64,000 nt of DNA from Chryseomicrobium palamuruense (GCF_042649045.1 NZ_JBHSEF010000008.1:62001-126000), one strand, 5' to 3'. Positions 54,581 through 63,169 are shown, numbered from the stretch's first letter. Numbers and translations: made by a program. The notes: generated by a model from the letters alone, not told the origin.

Positions 54581-55493
54581 CTTTGAATTTCGTCTTGTTC
54601 ATAGAGGGCCCGATCAACTTCTTAGAGAAGTCGTACGGCAAGCAGGTATCTCTAAACGCGCATTGACAGATATTAAATTTCAAGGGGGAACGCTTCTTGT
54701 CAATGGGCAAGAGCATACCGTACGTAAGCGAATTACTGATGGGGACGTGGTGACAATCGTCTTTCCTCCAGAAAAAATGAGTGATGGATTAATTACAGTA
54801 AATAAACCGCTGGTAATTGTATATGAAGATGATCATTTACTGATTGTGGATAAGCCTCCGGGATTACCATCAATTCCTTCAAAGGACCATCCTCACGATT
54901 CTCTCGCCAATCGAATCGCTGGGTATTATATAAAGAAGGAATATCTAGCGACCGTCCATATGGTGACTCGACTTGACCGTGATACATCAGGTCTTGTTCT
55001 CGTGGCGAAACATCGGCATGCTCACCATCAGTTAAGTCTACAATTACAAAATCATCGGATTGATAAACGCTATTATGCGGTTGTGGAAGGTCATGTAAAA
55101 AAAGAAACGGATGTCTTGATTGCGCCTATAGCTAGAAAGGGCGATTCTATCATTGAACGACATGTTTCTCCCGATGGGAAATTTGCGAAAACGGAATATC
55201 GAGTGAAGATGAGGTTATCTGGTGATTTCCAAGCTACGCTTGTCGATATTAAACTTTGGACAGGAAGGACACATCAGATTCGAGTTCATATGGCATATAT
55301 GGGCCACCCTTTACTTGGAGATGATTTGTACGGGGGGTCTATGAAGTGGCTGAATAGACAAGCGTTGCATGCCTATTCATTGATGTTTCAACATCCCCTC
55401 ACACTAGAAACTTGTCTGTTTACGAGCCCGTTTCCACCTGACATAGAAAACGTTGTGAAAGGAGGCTACTTCCATGGCAGAAGAGAAAATTGA
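54570..55493 (+). CDS. yjbO: RluD-family 23S rRNA pseudouridine synthase
   Basis: This 307-residue enzyme has an S4-like N-terminal part (about 1-65) and the RluA/RluD catalytic domain, with the active-site Asp in MVTRLDRDTSGLVLVAK (near residue 138) and the HQIRVHMAYMGHPLLGD block. The start ATG 54570 overlaps nadK by 11 nt and has only a weak ribosome site, so it probably depends on coupled translation. Which uridine it modifies is unknown. Confidence 0.9.
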   Translation: MKNNFEFRLVHRGPDQLLREVVRQAGISKRALTDIKFQGGTLLVNGQEHTVRKRITDGDVVTIVFPPEKMSDGLITVNKPLVIVYEDDHLLIVDKPPGLPSIPSKDHPHDSLANRIAGYYIKKEYLATVHMVTRLDRDTSGLVLVAKHRHAHHQLSLQLQNHRIDKRYYAVVEGHVKKETDVLIAPIARKGDSIIERHVSPDGKFAKTEYRVKMRLSGDFQATLVDIKLWTGRTHQIRVHMAYMGHPLLGDDLYGGSMKWLNRQALHAYSLMFQHPLTLETCLFTSPFPPDIENVVKGGYFHGRREN

Positions 55494-56838
55494 ATTAGAA
55501 CAGCGAGAAGAGCTTTTATTTCACTATCTAGAATCCCAGCAGATTGATGCCTTCCGTGATAAATTCATGGAGCTTCATCCCTACGATCAGTCTGTCTTTT
55601 TTGATAAGGCGACTCCAGAACAGCGTAAGACCATTTTCACGTTTCTGTCACCTGAAGAAGTAGCTGATATTTTTGAAGCGAATAATTTTGATGATGAAGA
55701 GTATCAGGGACTTCTTGAGGAAATGGACCCGTCTTACGCAGCAGATATGTTAGCTAACATGTACGCGGATAATGCAGTAGATGTCTTGAATGAATTAGAC
55801 AAAGATCAAGTAGTCAGTTACTTAAGTATGATGGATGCGGAATCTGCTCAGGAAATCAAAGACTTGCTTCATTACGAAGAGTACACGGCTGGCTCAATAA
55901 TGACTACGGAATATGTTTCTATTCCACAAAGCTCGACGGTGCGCTCGGCTATGACAATTTTAAGAAATGAAGCGCCTAAAGCGGAAACCATTTATTATCT
56001 CTTTGTAGTTGATGATGACCATTTCTTGACTGGCGTTATTTCGTTACGCGATTTAATTATTGCAGAAGAAGATACATTAATTAAAGACATCATGAATGAC
56101 CGAGTCGTCAGTGTTCTCGTATCAGAAGACCAAGAAGAAGTCGCACGCATGATGAAAGACTATGACTTTTTAGCACTTCCCGTCGTAGATCATAGAAAGT
56201 ATTTACTCGGAATCATTACAGTGGATGACATCATTGACGTGCTAGACGAAGAGGCATCTGACGATTACTCCAAGTTAGCTGCAGTCTCGGACATGGACAC
56301 ATTCGATAAAAGCCCATTCCAAGCTGCAAAAAAACGATTGCCATGGTTATTGATCCTATTATTTCTCGGCATGTTTACAGCAAACATTATCGGTGTTTTC
56401 GAAGAGACGCTAGATCAAGTCGCTCTGCTCGCTGTCTTTATCCCGCTCATTGCTGGGATGGCTGGAAATAGCGGAACGCAAGCGCTCGCGGTAGCGGTAC
56501 GGGGAATTGCGACGGGTGATATTGAAGAAGAGTCCAAATTAAAACTGTTATTCCGTGAAGCGGGAACAGGTCTAATCACTGGGGTGACCAGTGGAATACT
56601 AGTTGTCTTCTTAGTTTATTTTTGGAAAGGTGATTTCCTAATTGGACTTCTTGTCGGCGCTGCAATCTCGTCATCGATTATCGTAGCGACAATCGCTGGA
56701 TCATTTATTCCGCTCCTTATTCATCGCATGAACATTGATCCTGCGGTCGCCTCAGGACCCTTTATCACAACCATCAATGACATCATCAGTATCTTAATTT
56801 ATTTAGGCTTAGCAACCATGTTTATTTCAGGGCTATAG
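55474..56838 (+). CDS. mgtE: magnesium transporter MgtE
   Basis: MgtE is a homodimeric Mg2+ channel gated by its cytosolic domain. It has 454 residues: an N-terminal superhelical domain (about 1-135), two CBS domains (about 140-260), a plug helix and five membrane helices from about 285 on. The pore motif ASGPFITTINDIISILIYL is present. ATG 55474 follows AAAGGAGGC and overlaps the preceding gene by 20 nt. No magnesium riboswitch was seen before it. Confidence 0.93.
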   Translation: MAEEKIELEQREELLFHYLESQQIDAFRDKFMELHPYDQSVFFDKATPEQRKTIFTFLSPEEVADIFEANNFDDEEYQGLLEEMDPSYAADMLANMYADNAVDVLNELDKDQVVSYLSMMDAESAQEIKDLLHYEEYTAGSIMTTEYVSIPQSSTVRSAMTILRNEAPKAETIYYLFVVDDDHFLTGVISLRDLIIAEEDTLIKDIMNDRVVSVLVSEDQEEVARMMKDYDFLALPVVDHRKYLLGIITVDDIIDVLDEEASDDYSKLAAVSDMDTFDKSPFQAAKKRLPWLLILLFLGMFTANIIGVFEETLDQVALLAVFIPLIAGMAGNSGTQALAVAVRGIATGDIEEESKLKLLFREAGTGLITGVTSGILVVFLVYFWKGDFLIGLLVGAAISSSIIVATIAGSFIPLLIHRMNIDPAVASGPFITTINDIISILIYLGLATMFISGL

Positions 56839-56842
56839 GAAA

Positions 56843-56872
56843 AGGGCACGCCACAATTGGCGTGCCCTGTTT
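56843..56872. terminator. hairpin between mgtE and cotZ
   Basis: GGGCACGCC and GGCGTGCCC pair around ACAATT. The T-run is better on the minus strand (TTTTCC), so it mainly ends cotZ, with weak action for mgtE. Confidence 0.75.
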
Positions 56873-56895
56873 AGAAGCAATCATCTGCGCATGGA

Positions 56896-57414
56896 TTAAT
56901 CACACACATCTAAGAAAACGTCTGCGATACAGTTGATTCCGCAGAAACAACGAAGGTCAACCGTGATACACGTACCTGTCAGCTCAAAGTGACGTACTTT
57001 ACACAATTTTCTTAAATTTAAGCCAGTACCGTATTCATTGAGTAAATCAACTTCCTGTTTTTGGGTATTTAGTGGACGTAATACAGATAATGTGACGCAA
57101 CAATCATCAACGAAATCATTGACACGGAAAAATACAGACACACAGTCACAATCCGGACCATTTTCATCTAGGAATGTTGAGAAAAATGGCGTGCCGTCTT
57201 TAGTAAGCAATGTAAAAACCCGTGTATCGGCTTGATTTCGTGTAGGGCTCACTAATCCGCCAAGTGGTTCTGAGAAACATGTGAACCCACAAGGGTTGCA
57301 GTCGTTATTCGTAGCAGCATCTTGAATTCTCTTGATTTCTCGAACAACTTCACATACACAATTTCTGTGTCCTCCTCCGAAGGACTCGACATCTGAACAA
57401 TTTGAACAACTCAT
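56896..57414 (-). CDS. cotZ: spore coat protein CotZ/CotY-like
   Basis: CotY/CotZ proteins form the cysteine-rich outer crust or exosporium base of spores by disulfide-linked assembly. This one has 172 residues and about 19 cysteines spread along it (CSNCSDVES, HRNCVCEVVREIK, CFCGINC). AGGAGGTGA precedes the ATG. A -10 typical of sigma-K lies upstream on the minus strand. It is divergent from spoVAC. Confidence 0.92.
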   Translation of the reverse strand: MSCSNCSDVESFGGGHRNCVCEVVREIKRIQDAATNNDCNPCGFTCFSEPLGGLVSPTRNQADTRVFTLLTKDGTPFFSTFLDENGPDCDCVSVFFRVNDFVDDCCVTLSVLRPLNTQKQEVDLLNEYGTGLNLRKLCKVRHFELTGTCITVDLRCFCGINCIADVFLDVCD

Positions 57415-57434
57415 ATTTTCACCTCCTCTACGCT

Positions 57435-57464
57435 TAAGATATGCATGTATTTTTAATGCGACAG
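57435..57464 (-). promoter_or_regulatory. candidate sigma-K promoter of cotZ
   Basis: On the minus strand CATATCTTA (57435-57443) matches the sigma-K -10 CATANNNTA exactly; the -35 around GTCGCAT is weak. Confidence 0.5.
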
Positions 57465-57493
57465 GGCACTTTTTAACGCAAAGAAATAATTAT

Positions 57494-57523
57494 GTTTATG
57501 AAATACTTCATCTATCCATACTG
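57494..57523 (+). promoter_or_regulatory. candidate sigma-G promoter of spoVAC
   Basis: GTTTA (57494-57498), an 18-nt spacer and CATACTG (57517-57523) match the sigma-G pattern GHATR...CATWHTA with one mismatch in each element. Confidence 0.4.
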
Positions 57524-57546
57524 ACGGGTAAAAGGGAGGTAGAATG

Positions 57547-57996
57547 ATGCAACGTTATCAGCAAGTAGTAGACCAAGTCATACCGAAACCACCCTATCTC
57601 AAAAATGTCATCAAGGCTTTTTTGGTAGGAGGAACGATTTGTTTGATAGGACAATGTATGCAATGGGGATATATGAAGTGGTTTGGCTTCACAGAAAAAG
57701 AAGCGGGAGATCCCGTTGTCGCCACATTAGTGTTTCTGTCGATGATTGCCACAGGTCTTGGCTACTATAAAAAACTCGGTCAATTTGGAGGAGCAGGTTC
57801 TGCCGTACCTGTAACTGGCTTCGGGAATGCCATGATTTCTGCTGCTATTGAACATCGAACAGAAGGATATGTATTAGGAACAGCAGCAAACATGTTCAAA
57901 CTTGCCGGGTCGGTCATCGCTTTTGGGGTTTTGGCAGCATTTATCGTAGGGATTGTTAAAACGACACTGGTTACATTTGGGTGGATTGAATGGTAG
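57547..57996 (+). CDS. spoVAC: stage V sporulation protein AC
   Basis: SpoVAC is part of the inner-membrane channel that moves dipicolinic acid into spores and out at germination. From ATG 57547 (the second of two adjacent ATG codons, better spaced after GGGAGGT) it has 149 residues with several membrane segments and the family block GGAGSAVPVTGFGNAM. It overlaps spoVAD by 7 nt. This operon has only AC, AD and AE, a reduced set compared with B. subtilis spoVA. Confidence 0.93.
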   Translation: MQRYQQVVDQVIPKPPYLKNVIKAFLVGGTICLIGQCMQWGYMKWFGFTEKEAGDPVVATLVFLSMIATGLGYYKKLGQFGGAGSAVPVTGFGNAMISAAIEHRTEGYVLGTAANMFKLAGSVIAFGVLAAFIVGIVKTTLVTFGWIEW

Positions 57997-58970
57997 AAAC
58001 CTTATATTTTCCTAAGATGATGGGAGTGCTCGCCGCATCTGTCACGGCAGGTCCAATGGAAAAGAATAGTGCATTTGCTTCTTATTTTGATGAATTTTTA
58101 CATGAAGAAAATAATAAAAAGTTTTCGTATGAAGATCTTCATCAAGTTTTATTTGATAAATCACGACATCGAGCTCTTGAAAAAGCTGAATTGCAAGCGA
58201 ATGAAATTGCCTATGCGGTCGGAGGGGATCTCATTAATCAAATGACGCCAACGACATTTTCAGCAGCAGGTCATGGTATACCGATGTATCCTTTGTTTTC
58301 AGCGTGCGCGACAAGCGTACAAGCTTCTATTCAAGCAGCTATTTTTGGTCAACTTACCCAATCTCCTATCTTGATGACAACAGGAAGCTTCCATGCAGCT
58401 GTCGAACGCCAATTTCGCTATCCAATTGAATATGGGTCTCAAAAACCAGATACAGCCCAGTGGACAGTGACGGCAGGAGTTTCTGCCATCTGGGGGAGAG
58501 TTGAAAAGGGTCCTTATCTTTCCCATGCGACAATCGGCAAAGTAATGGATGCCAATCAATCGAATCCTTATGACATGGGTTCTGCAATGGCTCCTGCTGC
58601 CATTGATACGATAGAGCGGCACCTTAAAGGAATGAACGCCGAACTCTCAGATTACGATGCCATTATTACTGGTGATCTTGGGAAATACGGTTTAGAGATT
58701 GTAAAGACTCTTCTTTCAGATCAAGAAGGCGTGATACGAGATGCAGGGGCGTTGTTTTACGGAAAAGAAACATTTTGTAATGCTGGGGGAAGTGGAGCGG
58801 GGTGCAGTGCAGCTGTTTACTTTACCCATGTACTCGACAATATGCAGAAGGAAAAATGGAAGCGAGTATTACTTGTTGCAACAGGCGCATTATTGTCTCC
58901 ACTTACTTTTCAACAAGGCAAAACAATTCCGTCAATCGCACATGCGATGGAATGGAGAGTGAAACCATGA
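57990..58970 (+). CDS. spoVAD: stage V sporulation protein AD
   Basis: SpoVAD binds dipicolinic acid and has a thiolase-like fold. It has 326 residues; PLFSACATSVQASIQ holds the thiolase-type cysteine region, followed by QWTVTAGVSAI and SGAGCSAAVYF. It overlaps spoVAC by 7 nt and spoVAE by 4 nt, which suggests coordinated stoichiometry. Confidence 0.94.
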   Translation: MVETLYFPKMMGVLAASVTAGPMEKNSAFASYFDEFLHEENNKKFSYEDLHQVLFDKSRHRALEKAELQANEIAYAVGGDLINQMTPTTFSAAGHGIPMYPLFSACATSVQASIQAAIFGQLTQSPILMTTGSFHAAVERQFRYPIEYGSQKPDTAQWTVTAGVSAIWGRVEKGPYLSHATIGKVMDANQSNPYDMGSAMAPAAIDTIERHLKGMNAELSDYDAIITGDLGKYGLEIVKTLLSDQEGVIRDAGALFYGKETFCNAGGSGAGCSAAVYFTHVLDNMQKEKWKRVLLVATGALLSPLTFQQGKTIPSIAHAMEWRVKP

Positions 58971-59329
58971 CATTTTTATGGGCATTTTTAATTGGAGGAG
59001 CAATCTGTGTCATTGGACAACTGTTATTAGACGTTGGTAAAATGACTCCGGCACATATGTTAACGACATTAGTTGTGTCTGGTGCGATTCTAGATGGCCT
59101 TGGCCTCTATGAACCGCTGATTGATTTCGCTGGAGCTGGTGCAACTGTTCCTATTACGTCTTTTGGCAACGCACTTGTTCATGGTGTTTTAACAGAAGCA
59201 AAGGAAAATGGCTATATTGGTGTTTTGACAGGCATGTTTCAAGTCACGAGTGCAGGGATTAGTTCCGCAATTCTTTTCGGTATGATAGGAGCCATTATCT
59301 TTAAAAACCGTCCAGTCCACTATGATTGA
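58967..59329 (+). CDS. spoVAE: stage V sporulation protein AE (AEb type)
   Basis: This 120-residue membrane protein resembles SpoVAC (GAGATVPITSFGNALVHG) and completes the spoVA unit. ATG 58967 overlaps the spoVAD stop (ATGA), with GGAGAG upstream; a longer frame would overlap spoVAD heavily and is rejected. Confidence 0.92.
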   Translation: MTFLWAFLIGGAICVIGQLLLDVGKMTPAHMLTTLVVSGAILDGLGLYEPLIDFAGAGATVPITSFGNALVHGVLTEAKENGYIGVLTGMFQVTSAGISSAILFGMIGAIIFKNRPVHYD

Positions 59330-59333
59330 CCTA

Positions 59334-59361
59334 GACGCTCTCTCTTCTCGTACATAAGATA
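59334..59361 (+). promoter_or_regulatory. candidate sigma-K promoter of spoVIF
   Basis: GAC (59334-59336), a 16-nt spacer, and CATAAGATA (59353-59361), an exact match to the sigma-K -10 CATANNNTA. Confidence 0.65.
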
Positions 59362-59378
59362 CAGAAGAGGAGGAGAAT

Positions 59379-59627
59379 ATGAATTCAAAACTTTGGCGTA
59401 TGATTGAGTCGCGAACTGGCTTGACTATGGATCAGATTATTGAGGTTGTTCATTCGGTGTCAGCAGCTGATTTTACGAACGAACGACATGTCCGGAAAGT
59501 TATTCGTAAAGTGGGCAGATTGACAGGCAAACCAATTTCTCAAAAAGTAGAAGATGAATTAACACAGTCCATCCTGAAGTCCGGAAATGGACTCACCATG
59601 GAACATATTGAAAAAATGCTCAATTAA
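59379..59627 (+). CDS. spoVIF: stage VI sporulation protein F
   Basis: This is an 82-residue helical protein of the SpoVIF (YjcC) family, needed in the mother cell for correct spore coat assembly. Its start ATG follows GAGGAGGAG. The GLTMDQIIEVVHS and GNGLTMEHIEKML repeats at the ends are the family pattern. The upstream sigma-K-type promoter fits late mother-cell expression. Confidence 0.88.
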   Translation: MNSKLWRMIESRTGLTMDQIIEVVHSVSAADFTNERHVRKVIRKVGRLTGKPISQKVEDELTQSILKSGNGLTMEHIEKMLN

Positions 59628-59670
59628 AAAAAGACGGATCGCTTCTTTTATGGGAGCGATTCGTCTTTTT
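59626..59670. terminator. bidirectional terminator between spoVIF and yjcF
   Basis: AAAAAGACGGATCGCT and AGCGATTCGTCTTTTT pair (one G-T) with A before and T after. Confidence 0.85.
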
Positions 59671-59671
59671 A

Positions 59672-60100
59672 TTAAAGTTCTTTATTCATAACGCGGTGCG
59701 GAATGCCAGCGTCCATAAACTCAGGTGACGTGATGGTATATCCACGCTTTTCATAAAATGGAATGGCATTACTTTGTGAGTTGAGACGGACACTTGCATA
59801 GTCTTGCTGTTTCGCTATACGTTCGATTTCATTCATCAATAGATTACCAAGATGACGTCCCCTGAAGTCAGGTAGTATACAAATTCGTTCCACTTTTGCT
59901 ACATGATCTGCATACTTCCGGAACCGCCCCGCCCCTATTGGATGGTCTTCTTCATAAACGACAAAGTGTACGGCGTCTTCTTCAAATTCATCAAGTTCCA
60001 GATGCGGGGGAACCCCTTGCTCGAAGGTAAAGACTCTACGTCGTATGGCGAGCGCATCCTGATATTCCTGTTCAGTAGAGACTTGCTTTGCTTGTATCAT
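59672..60100 (-). CDS. yjcF: GNAT acetyltransferase YjcF
   Basis: This is a 142-residue GNAT-fold protein. The acetyl-CoA binding motif is KVERICILPDFRGRHLGNLL, and the C-terminal QSNAIPFYEKRGY and FMDAGIPH are shared with the YjcF family. ATG 60100 lies one nucleotide after the yjcG stop, so translation is probably coupled; a longer frame overlaps yjcG and is rejected. The substrate is unknown. Confidence 0.88.
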   Translation of the reverse strand: MIQAKQVSTEQEYQDALAIRRRVFTFEQGVPPHLELDEFEEDAVHFVVYEEDHPIGAGRFRKYADHVAKVERICILPDFRGRHLGNLLMNEIERIAKQQDYASVRLNSQSNAIPFYEKRGYTITSPEFMDAGIPHRVMNKEL

Positions 60101-60101
60101 T

Positions 60102-60614
60102 TTATTTTCCAGAAAGACGGAAAGTTTCATGGACAGTCCATGAGCCATCTTCTAATTGGTAGAGTAAATGGATGCGATCAATGATTTCTTCAAAAGAAGC
60201 ACCAATCATTTTTAATTGTGGATAAATGTCGTCATGTTCACTCGAAGTTAATTTTTGGGCAATCGTAATGTGTGGAACAAAGGCATATTGCTCGGAATCT
60301 TTATAGTCAACGTCTGCTAATTTCTTATGCAAGGATAACAATTCATTTGTTGCTTCCACTTTGAAATAAATGGCATTTGTTACAGGTGCAAACGAACTGA
60401 TTCCTGTAGTTTTAAGAGTAAAAGGCTTTTGAGATGAAGCGACATCTGCTACTTTCGCAGCGATGGTCTTAATTTCTTGATCATCAGCTTCGAACACACC
60501 TTTCAACGTCATATGTGGTGTGATGAGCGCATAATGTGGATCATAGCGTTTGCGATACGAGTTCGCAAAATCTTGAACAGTTTTTGATGGAAATGCAACA
60601 ATACCAAACTTCAT
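60102..60614 (-). CDS. yjcG: 2H phosphoesterase-family protein YjcG
   Basis: This 170-residue protein has the two HxTx catalytic motifs of the 2H/LigT phosphoesterases, HMTLKG near residue 35 and HITIAQ near 115, and matches the YjcG/UPF0477 family in size. ATG 60614 follows GGAGGGA at 6 nt. Relatives act on 2',3'-cyclic or 2'-5' linked RNA ends; the natural substrate is unknown. Confidence 0.9.
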   Translation of the reverse strand: MKFGIVAFPSKTVQDFANSYRKRYDPHYALITPHMTLKGVFEADDQEIKTIAAKVADVASSQKPFTLKTTGISSFAPVTNAIYFKVEATNELLSLHKKLADVDYKDSEQYAFVPHITIAQKLTSSEHDDIYPQLKMIGASFEEIIDRIHLLYQLEDGSWTVHETFRLSGK

Positions 60615-60666
60615 GTCAAATCCCTCCATATCTTTTCTTTCTTTTCTTAGTATACCAAAAATACAG

Positions 60667-61386
60667 TTATTTCGTGTAATTATCGTGTAAAGCCCGCGTC
60701 ATATCTTTTTGCCAAGTTTTCCATGTATGGTTACCATCTACTTCGAGGTAGGTGTACTGAAATCCTTTTTCTTGAAACACCAAAGACAATTCACGATTTT
60801 CTTCCAAGAAGTTTTTGTTCACCCCATCACCTGTTGGAACGTCCGTTTCTGCTAGACCGATGACATGATCTACACTAAATGAATGCGCTGGAACTTTTTT
60901 AACGGCTTCCATCACTTTTAAATTGACATAAGGTGAATGTAAGATTACTTTTCCAAAGGTATGAGGGTAACGGCTAGCTGTCATCAAAGAAATGGTCCCT
61001 GCCAACGAATCTCCAATTAATCCTCGGCCCATCCCAATTTGATACGTAGGAAACTCGGCGTCTAAATAAGGAACGAGTTCTTGAGCTAAAAAACGCATAT
61101 ACGCATCAAACTTCGTTCCTTCTGGATGGTACTTTGAACGACGATCTTTGACGTTTTCATAAGGGACCCCGACAATAATTACGTTTTCAATTTTTTCTTC
61201 ATCAAGCAACTCATCTGCGACACGTGATAGTCGTCCTAATTGGAAGTAATCTCTTCCGTCGGAAGCAATGAGCAATGAGTATTTATACAAAGGAGAAAAA
61301 GTAGCTGGCAAGTATATGAGGAGCGTAATTTCTTCATCGAGTGCTGTACTATAAAATTTGCGTTCTTCTATTTTCCCACGGATCAT
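60667..61386 (-). CDS. yjcH: alpha/beta-hydrolase esterase YjcH
   Basis: This is a 239-residue esterase of the enterochelin-esterase-like (esterase D) group. The nucleophile elbow is GLIGDSLAGTISL, and the catalytic histidine is in VDGNHTWKTWQKD. ATG 61386 follows GAGGTGA; the frame extends further up but without a ribosome site. It is close to yjcG, as in B. subtilis yjcF-G-H. Confidence 0.88.
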   Translation of the reverse strand: MIRGKIEERKFYSTALDEEITLLIYLPATFSPLYKYSLLIASDGRDYFQLGRLSRVADELLDEEKIENVIIVGVPYENVKDRRSKYHPEGTKFDAYMRFLAQELVPYLDAEFPTYQIGMGRGLIGDSLAGTISLMTASRYPHTFGKVILHSPYVNLKVMEAVKKVPAHSFSVDHVIGLAETDVPTGDGVNKNFLEENRELSLVFQEKGFQYTYLEVDGNHTWKTWQKDMTRALHDNYTK

Positions 61387-61472
61387 GCAGTTCACCTCAA
61401 TCGTAGTAGTATTCAAATTGTATCAAATCATCTACAATTAGACTAATGCAGAAAAGTCAGGAGGAATCATTT

Positions 61473-62063
61473 ATGGATTCAAATACAACAAAAAGTCGTG
61501 TCCACTCCGATACGGTGTACCAAGCAACAAAAAGTGCGTTAGAGCGAAGAGGCGTTACGCTTGAAGATATAGCTAGTATTGTTTATGAAATGCAAGTTCC
61601 CTATAACGATGGACTGACTATGGAACACTGTGAAGAGTCCGTGAAATCGGTCTTGAAAAAACGTGAAATGCAACATGCGATTCTGGTTGGAATTGAACTC
61701 GATGAGCTGGCTGAGAAGAAAAAGTTATCAGAACCACTCCAATCAATTGTCGAAAGTGATGAAGGATTATTCGGTGTAGATGAGACCATTGCTTTAGGTT
61801 CAGTCTTCACATATGGAAGTATCGCAGTGACGACTTTTGGCCACTTAGACAAAAATAAAATTGGCATCATCTCGAAACTGGATACAAAAGCAGGGGAACA
61901 GGTTCATACATTCTTAGATGACTTGGCAGCTAGCATTGCAGCTAGTGCTGCATCGCGTATCGCTCACCGTACAAGAGACTTAGAGGAGCAAAATGAAACG
62001 TTTCACGATATCTCTCCAGAAGAGACAGCACCAGAAACCAATGTGGAAGGCGCAACTACTTAA
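61473..62063 (+). CDS. pgpA: phosphatidylglycerophosphatase A family protein (YutG/LtrC type)
   Basis: This 196-residue protein matches the soluble PgpA family of Firmicutes, known as YutG or the Listeria low-temperature protein LtrC, which dephosphorylates phosphatidylglycerophosphate. The blocks TLEDIASIVYEMQVPY, KREMQHAILVGIELD and FGHLDKNKIGIISKL, VHTFLDDLAASIAASAASR are family-specific. ATG 61473 follows AGGAGGA; the longer frame starts before that site. Confidence 0.85.
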   Translation: MDSNTTKSRVHSDTVYQATKSALERRGVTLEDIASIVYEMQVPYNDGLTMEHCEESVKSVLKKREMQHAILVGIELDELAEKKKLSEPLQSIVESDEGLFGVDETIALGSVFTYGSIAVTTFGHLDKNKIGIISKLDTKAGEQVHTFLDDLAASIAASAASRIAHRTRDLEEQNETFHDISPEETAPETNVEGATT

Positions 62064-62088
62064 AAAAACCTCCGGCTGGAGGTTTTTT
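62062..62088. terminator. bidirectional terminator between pgpA and the thermonuclease gene
   Basis: AAAACCTCC and GGAGGTTTT pair around GGCT, with A before and T after, at the stop of both genes. Confidence 0.87.
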
Positions 62089-62776
62089 ATTGTCCTGATT
62101 TCCGGAAGCCCGCATCTCGGGCCTGTCTTTCAGAGCAAAACCATTCTTCTGGATTCGTCTGACTGTAGTATCGACCTTCGGGAACATGATAAATTTTTTC
62201 ACCTTGTCTATTAATATTTCCTTTGATAGTACATTCTGGATTATCACTCTCTTGCAAATCATAGCTGGCCGCATCAAACCCTCGATCTGTTACATAATAG
62301 TCGTAAGCCCAGACACCCAACTGTTGACCTTTCGCTAATTTTTGCGCTTCTTCTAATTCATCTAAATAGCGTGTATTTGGTGGATAGACATATGCTACTC
62401 TTGCCACCCCAGCAGCCACCAGTTGATCCTGTACTCGTTCACCATCCGCATAAACATAAGCAAGGAGTCGTCCGTAATCATCGTATCGTTCTCCAATGTC
62501 AAACTCGATAGATACGGATGCATTCTTCAATAACTCCTCATTTAAAGCCTTTGCTTCTTCTCCAAAAGGTTGTTTCCCTAGACGAGGGTGATTCGTTTCG
62601 GGCGTATCAATTAAGAGATAACGTACAAGTTTATTATCACCTTGCCATTTGATGCGAATCGTATCCCCGTCTACGACCTCTACGATTTCTACTTCTTCGG
62701 AAGAAGTGGAGGTCTCAAATAGTTGGCACCCTGAAAGTAGGGCGACAATTACAAGCAATCCTATCCATGTTTTCAT
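62087..62776 (-). CDS. thermonuclease-family lipoprotein with C-terminal sunset-like domain
   Basis: This 229-residue exported staphylococcal-nuclease homologue starts at ATG 62776, which has AGGTG at the right distance. It has a signal with lipobox LLSGC, then the OB-fold nuclease (VVDGDTIRIKW, LLIDTPETNHP, GRLLAYVYADGERV) with the catalytic Asp/Arg/Glu set. The C-terminal 50 residues (IKGNINRQGEKIYHVP, then YYSQTNPEEWFCSE) are the sunset-type module often fused to such nucleases. It probably degrades DNA or RNA outside the membrane. Confidence 0.88.
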   Translation of the reverse strand: MKTWIGLLVIVALLSGCQLFETSTSSEEVEIVEVVDGDTIRIKWQGDNKLVRYLLIDTPETNHPRLGKQPFGEEAKALNEELLKNASVSIEFDIGERYDDYGRLLAYVYADGERVQDQLVAAGVARVAYVYPPNTRYLDELEEAQKLAKGQQLGVWAYDYYVTDRGFDAASYDLQESDNPECTIKGNINRQGEKIYHVPEGRYYSQTNPEEWFCSERQARDAGFRKSGQ

Positions 62777-62819
62777 TTTCATCACCTGCTCTAGCATAGC
62801 ACACACTACTATCTACATG

Positions 62820-62843
62820 AAAAAAGACACTACGAGAGTGTCT
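62820..62843 (-). terminator. terminator of the 47-residue gene
   Basis: AGACACT and AGTGTCT pair around a 5-nt loop, with six T on the minus strand. Confidence 0.75.
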
Positions 62844-62863
62844 AGATAGTTATTTTACAATTA

Positions 62864-63007
62864 TCAAGATGGTTTATCTTCAGTAATATTGTCCGTTTGG
62901 AAATAAATGAATGATTCTTCTTCAAGTTCCGCTAAGCGTTCTTTATTGATGCCAAGTGCCATTGGTCCAGTAAAAACTTCATCCCACCATTTTGTTGTTT
63001 CATTCAT
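62864..63007 (-). CDS. small 47-residue protein, family not recognised
   Basis: This short frame, below common size cut-offs, begins with MNETTKWWDEVFTGPM and ends in NITEDKPS. An ideal ribosome site AGGAGGAGG lies 7 nt before the ATG, and a terminator follows the stop, so it is an independent gene. The product is soluble and acidic with a tandem Trp-Trp. A sigma-B-like promoter lies upstream. The 425-nt stretch between thermonuclease and aldehyde dehydrogenase genes otherwise holds only promoters and this terminator. Confidence 0.75.
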   Translation of the reverse strand: MNETTKWWDEVFTGPMALGINKERLAELEEESFIYFQTDNITEDKPS

Positions 63008-63065
63008 GTCGTTTCCTCCTCCGATAATCATTACTTTTTATTTGTATATGTAGTTATCTGAAAAT

Positions 63066-63091
63066 TACCCCTAAAAGTTACAAAGAAAACC
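63066..63091 (-). promoter_or_regulatory. candidate sigma-B promoter of the 47-residue gene
   Basis: On the minus strand AGGTTTTC with GTTTTC at 63086-63091, a 14-nt spacer, and GGGTAA (63066-63071), close to the sigma-B pattern GTTTAA...GGGTAT. Confidence 0.45.
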
Positions 63092-63140
63092 TACTATCTT
63101 TAAAAATGAGTCCAAAGTTGGAGGAGTGAATAGCTATTCA

Positions 63141-63169
63141 TTGTGAAACATTCGTAAAGCCCGTATACT
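63141..63169 (+). promoter_or_regulatory. sigma-A promoter of the aldehyde dehydrogenase gene
   Basis: TTGTGA (63141-63146), a 17-nt spacer, and TATACT (63164-63169). Confidence 0.7.
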
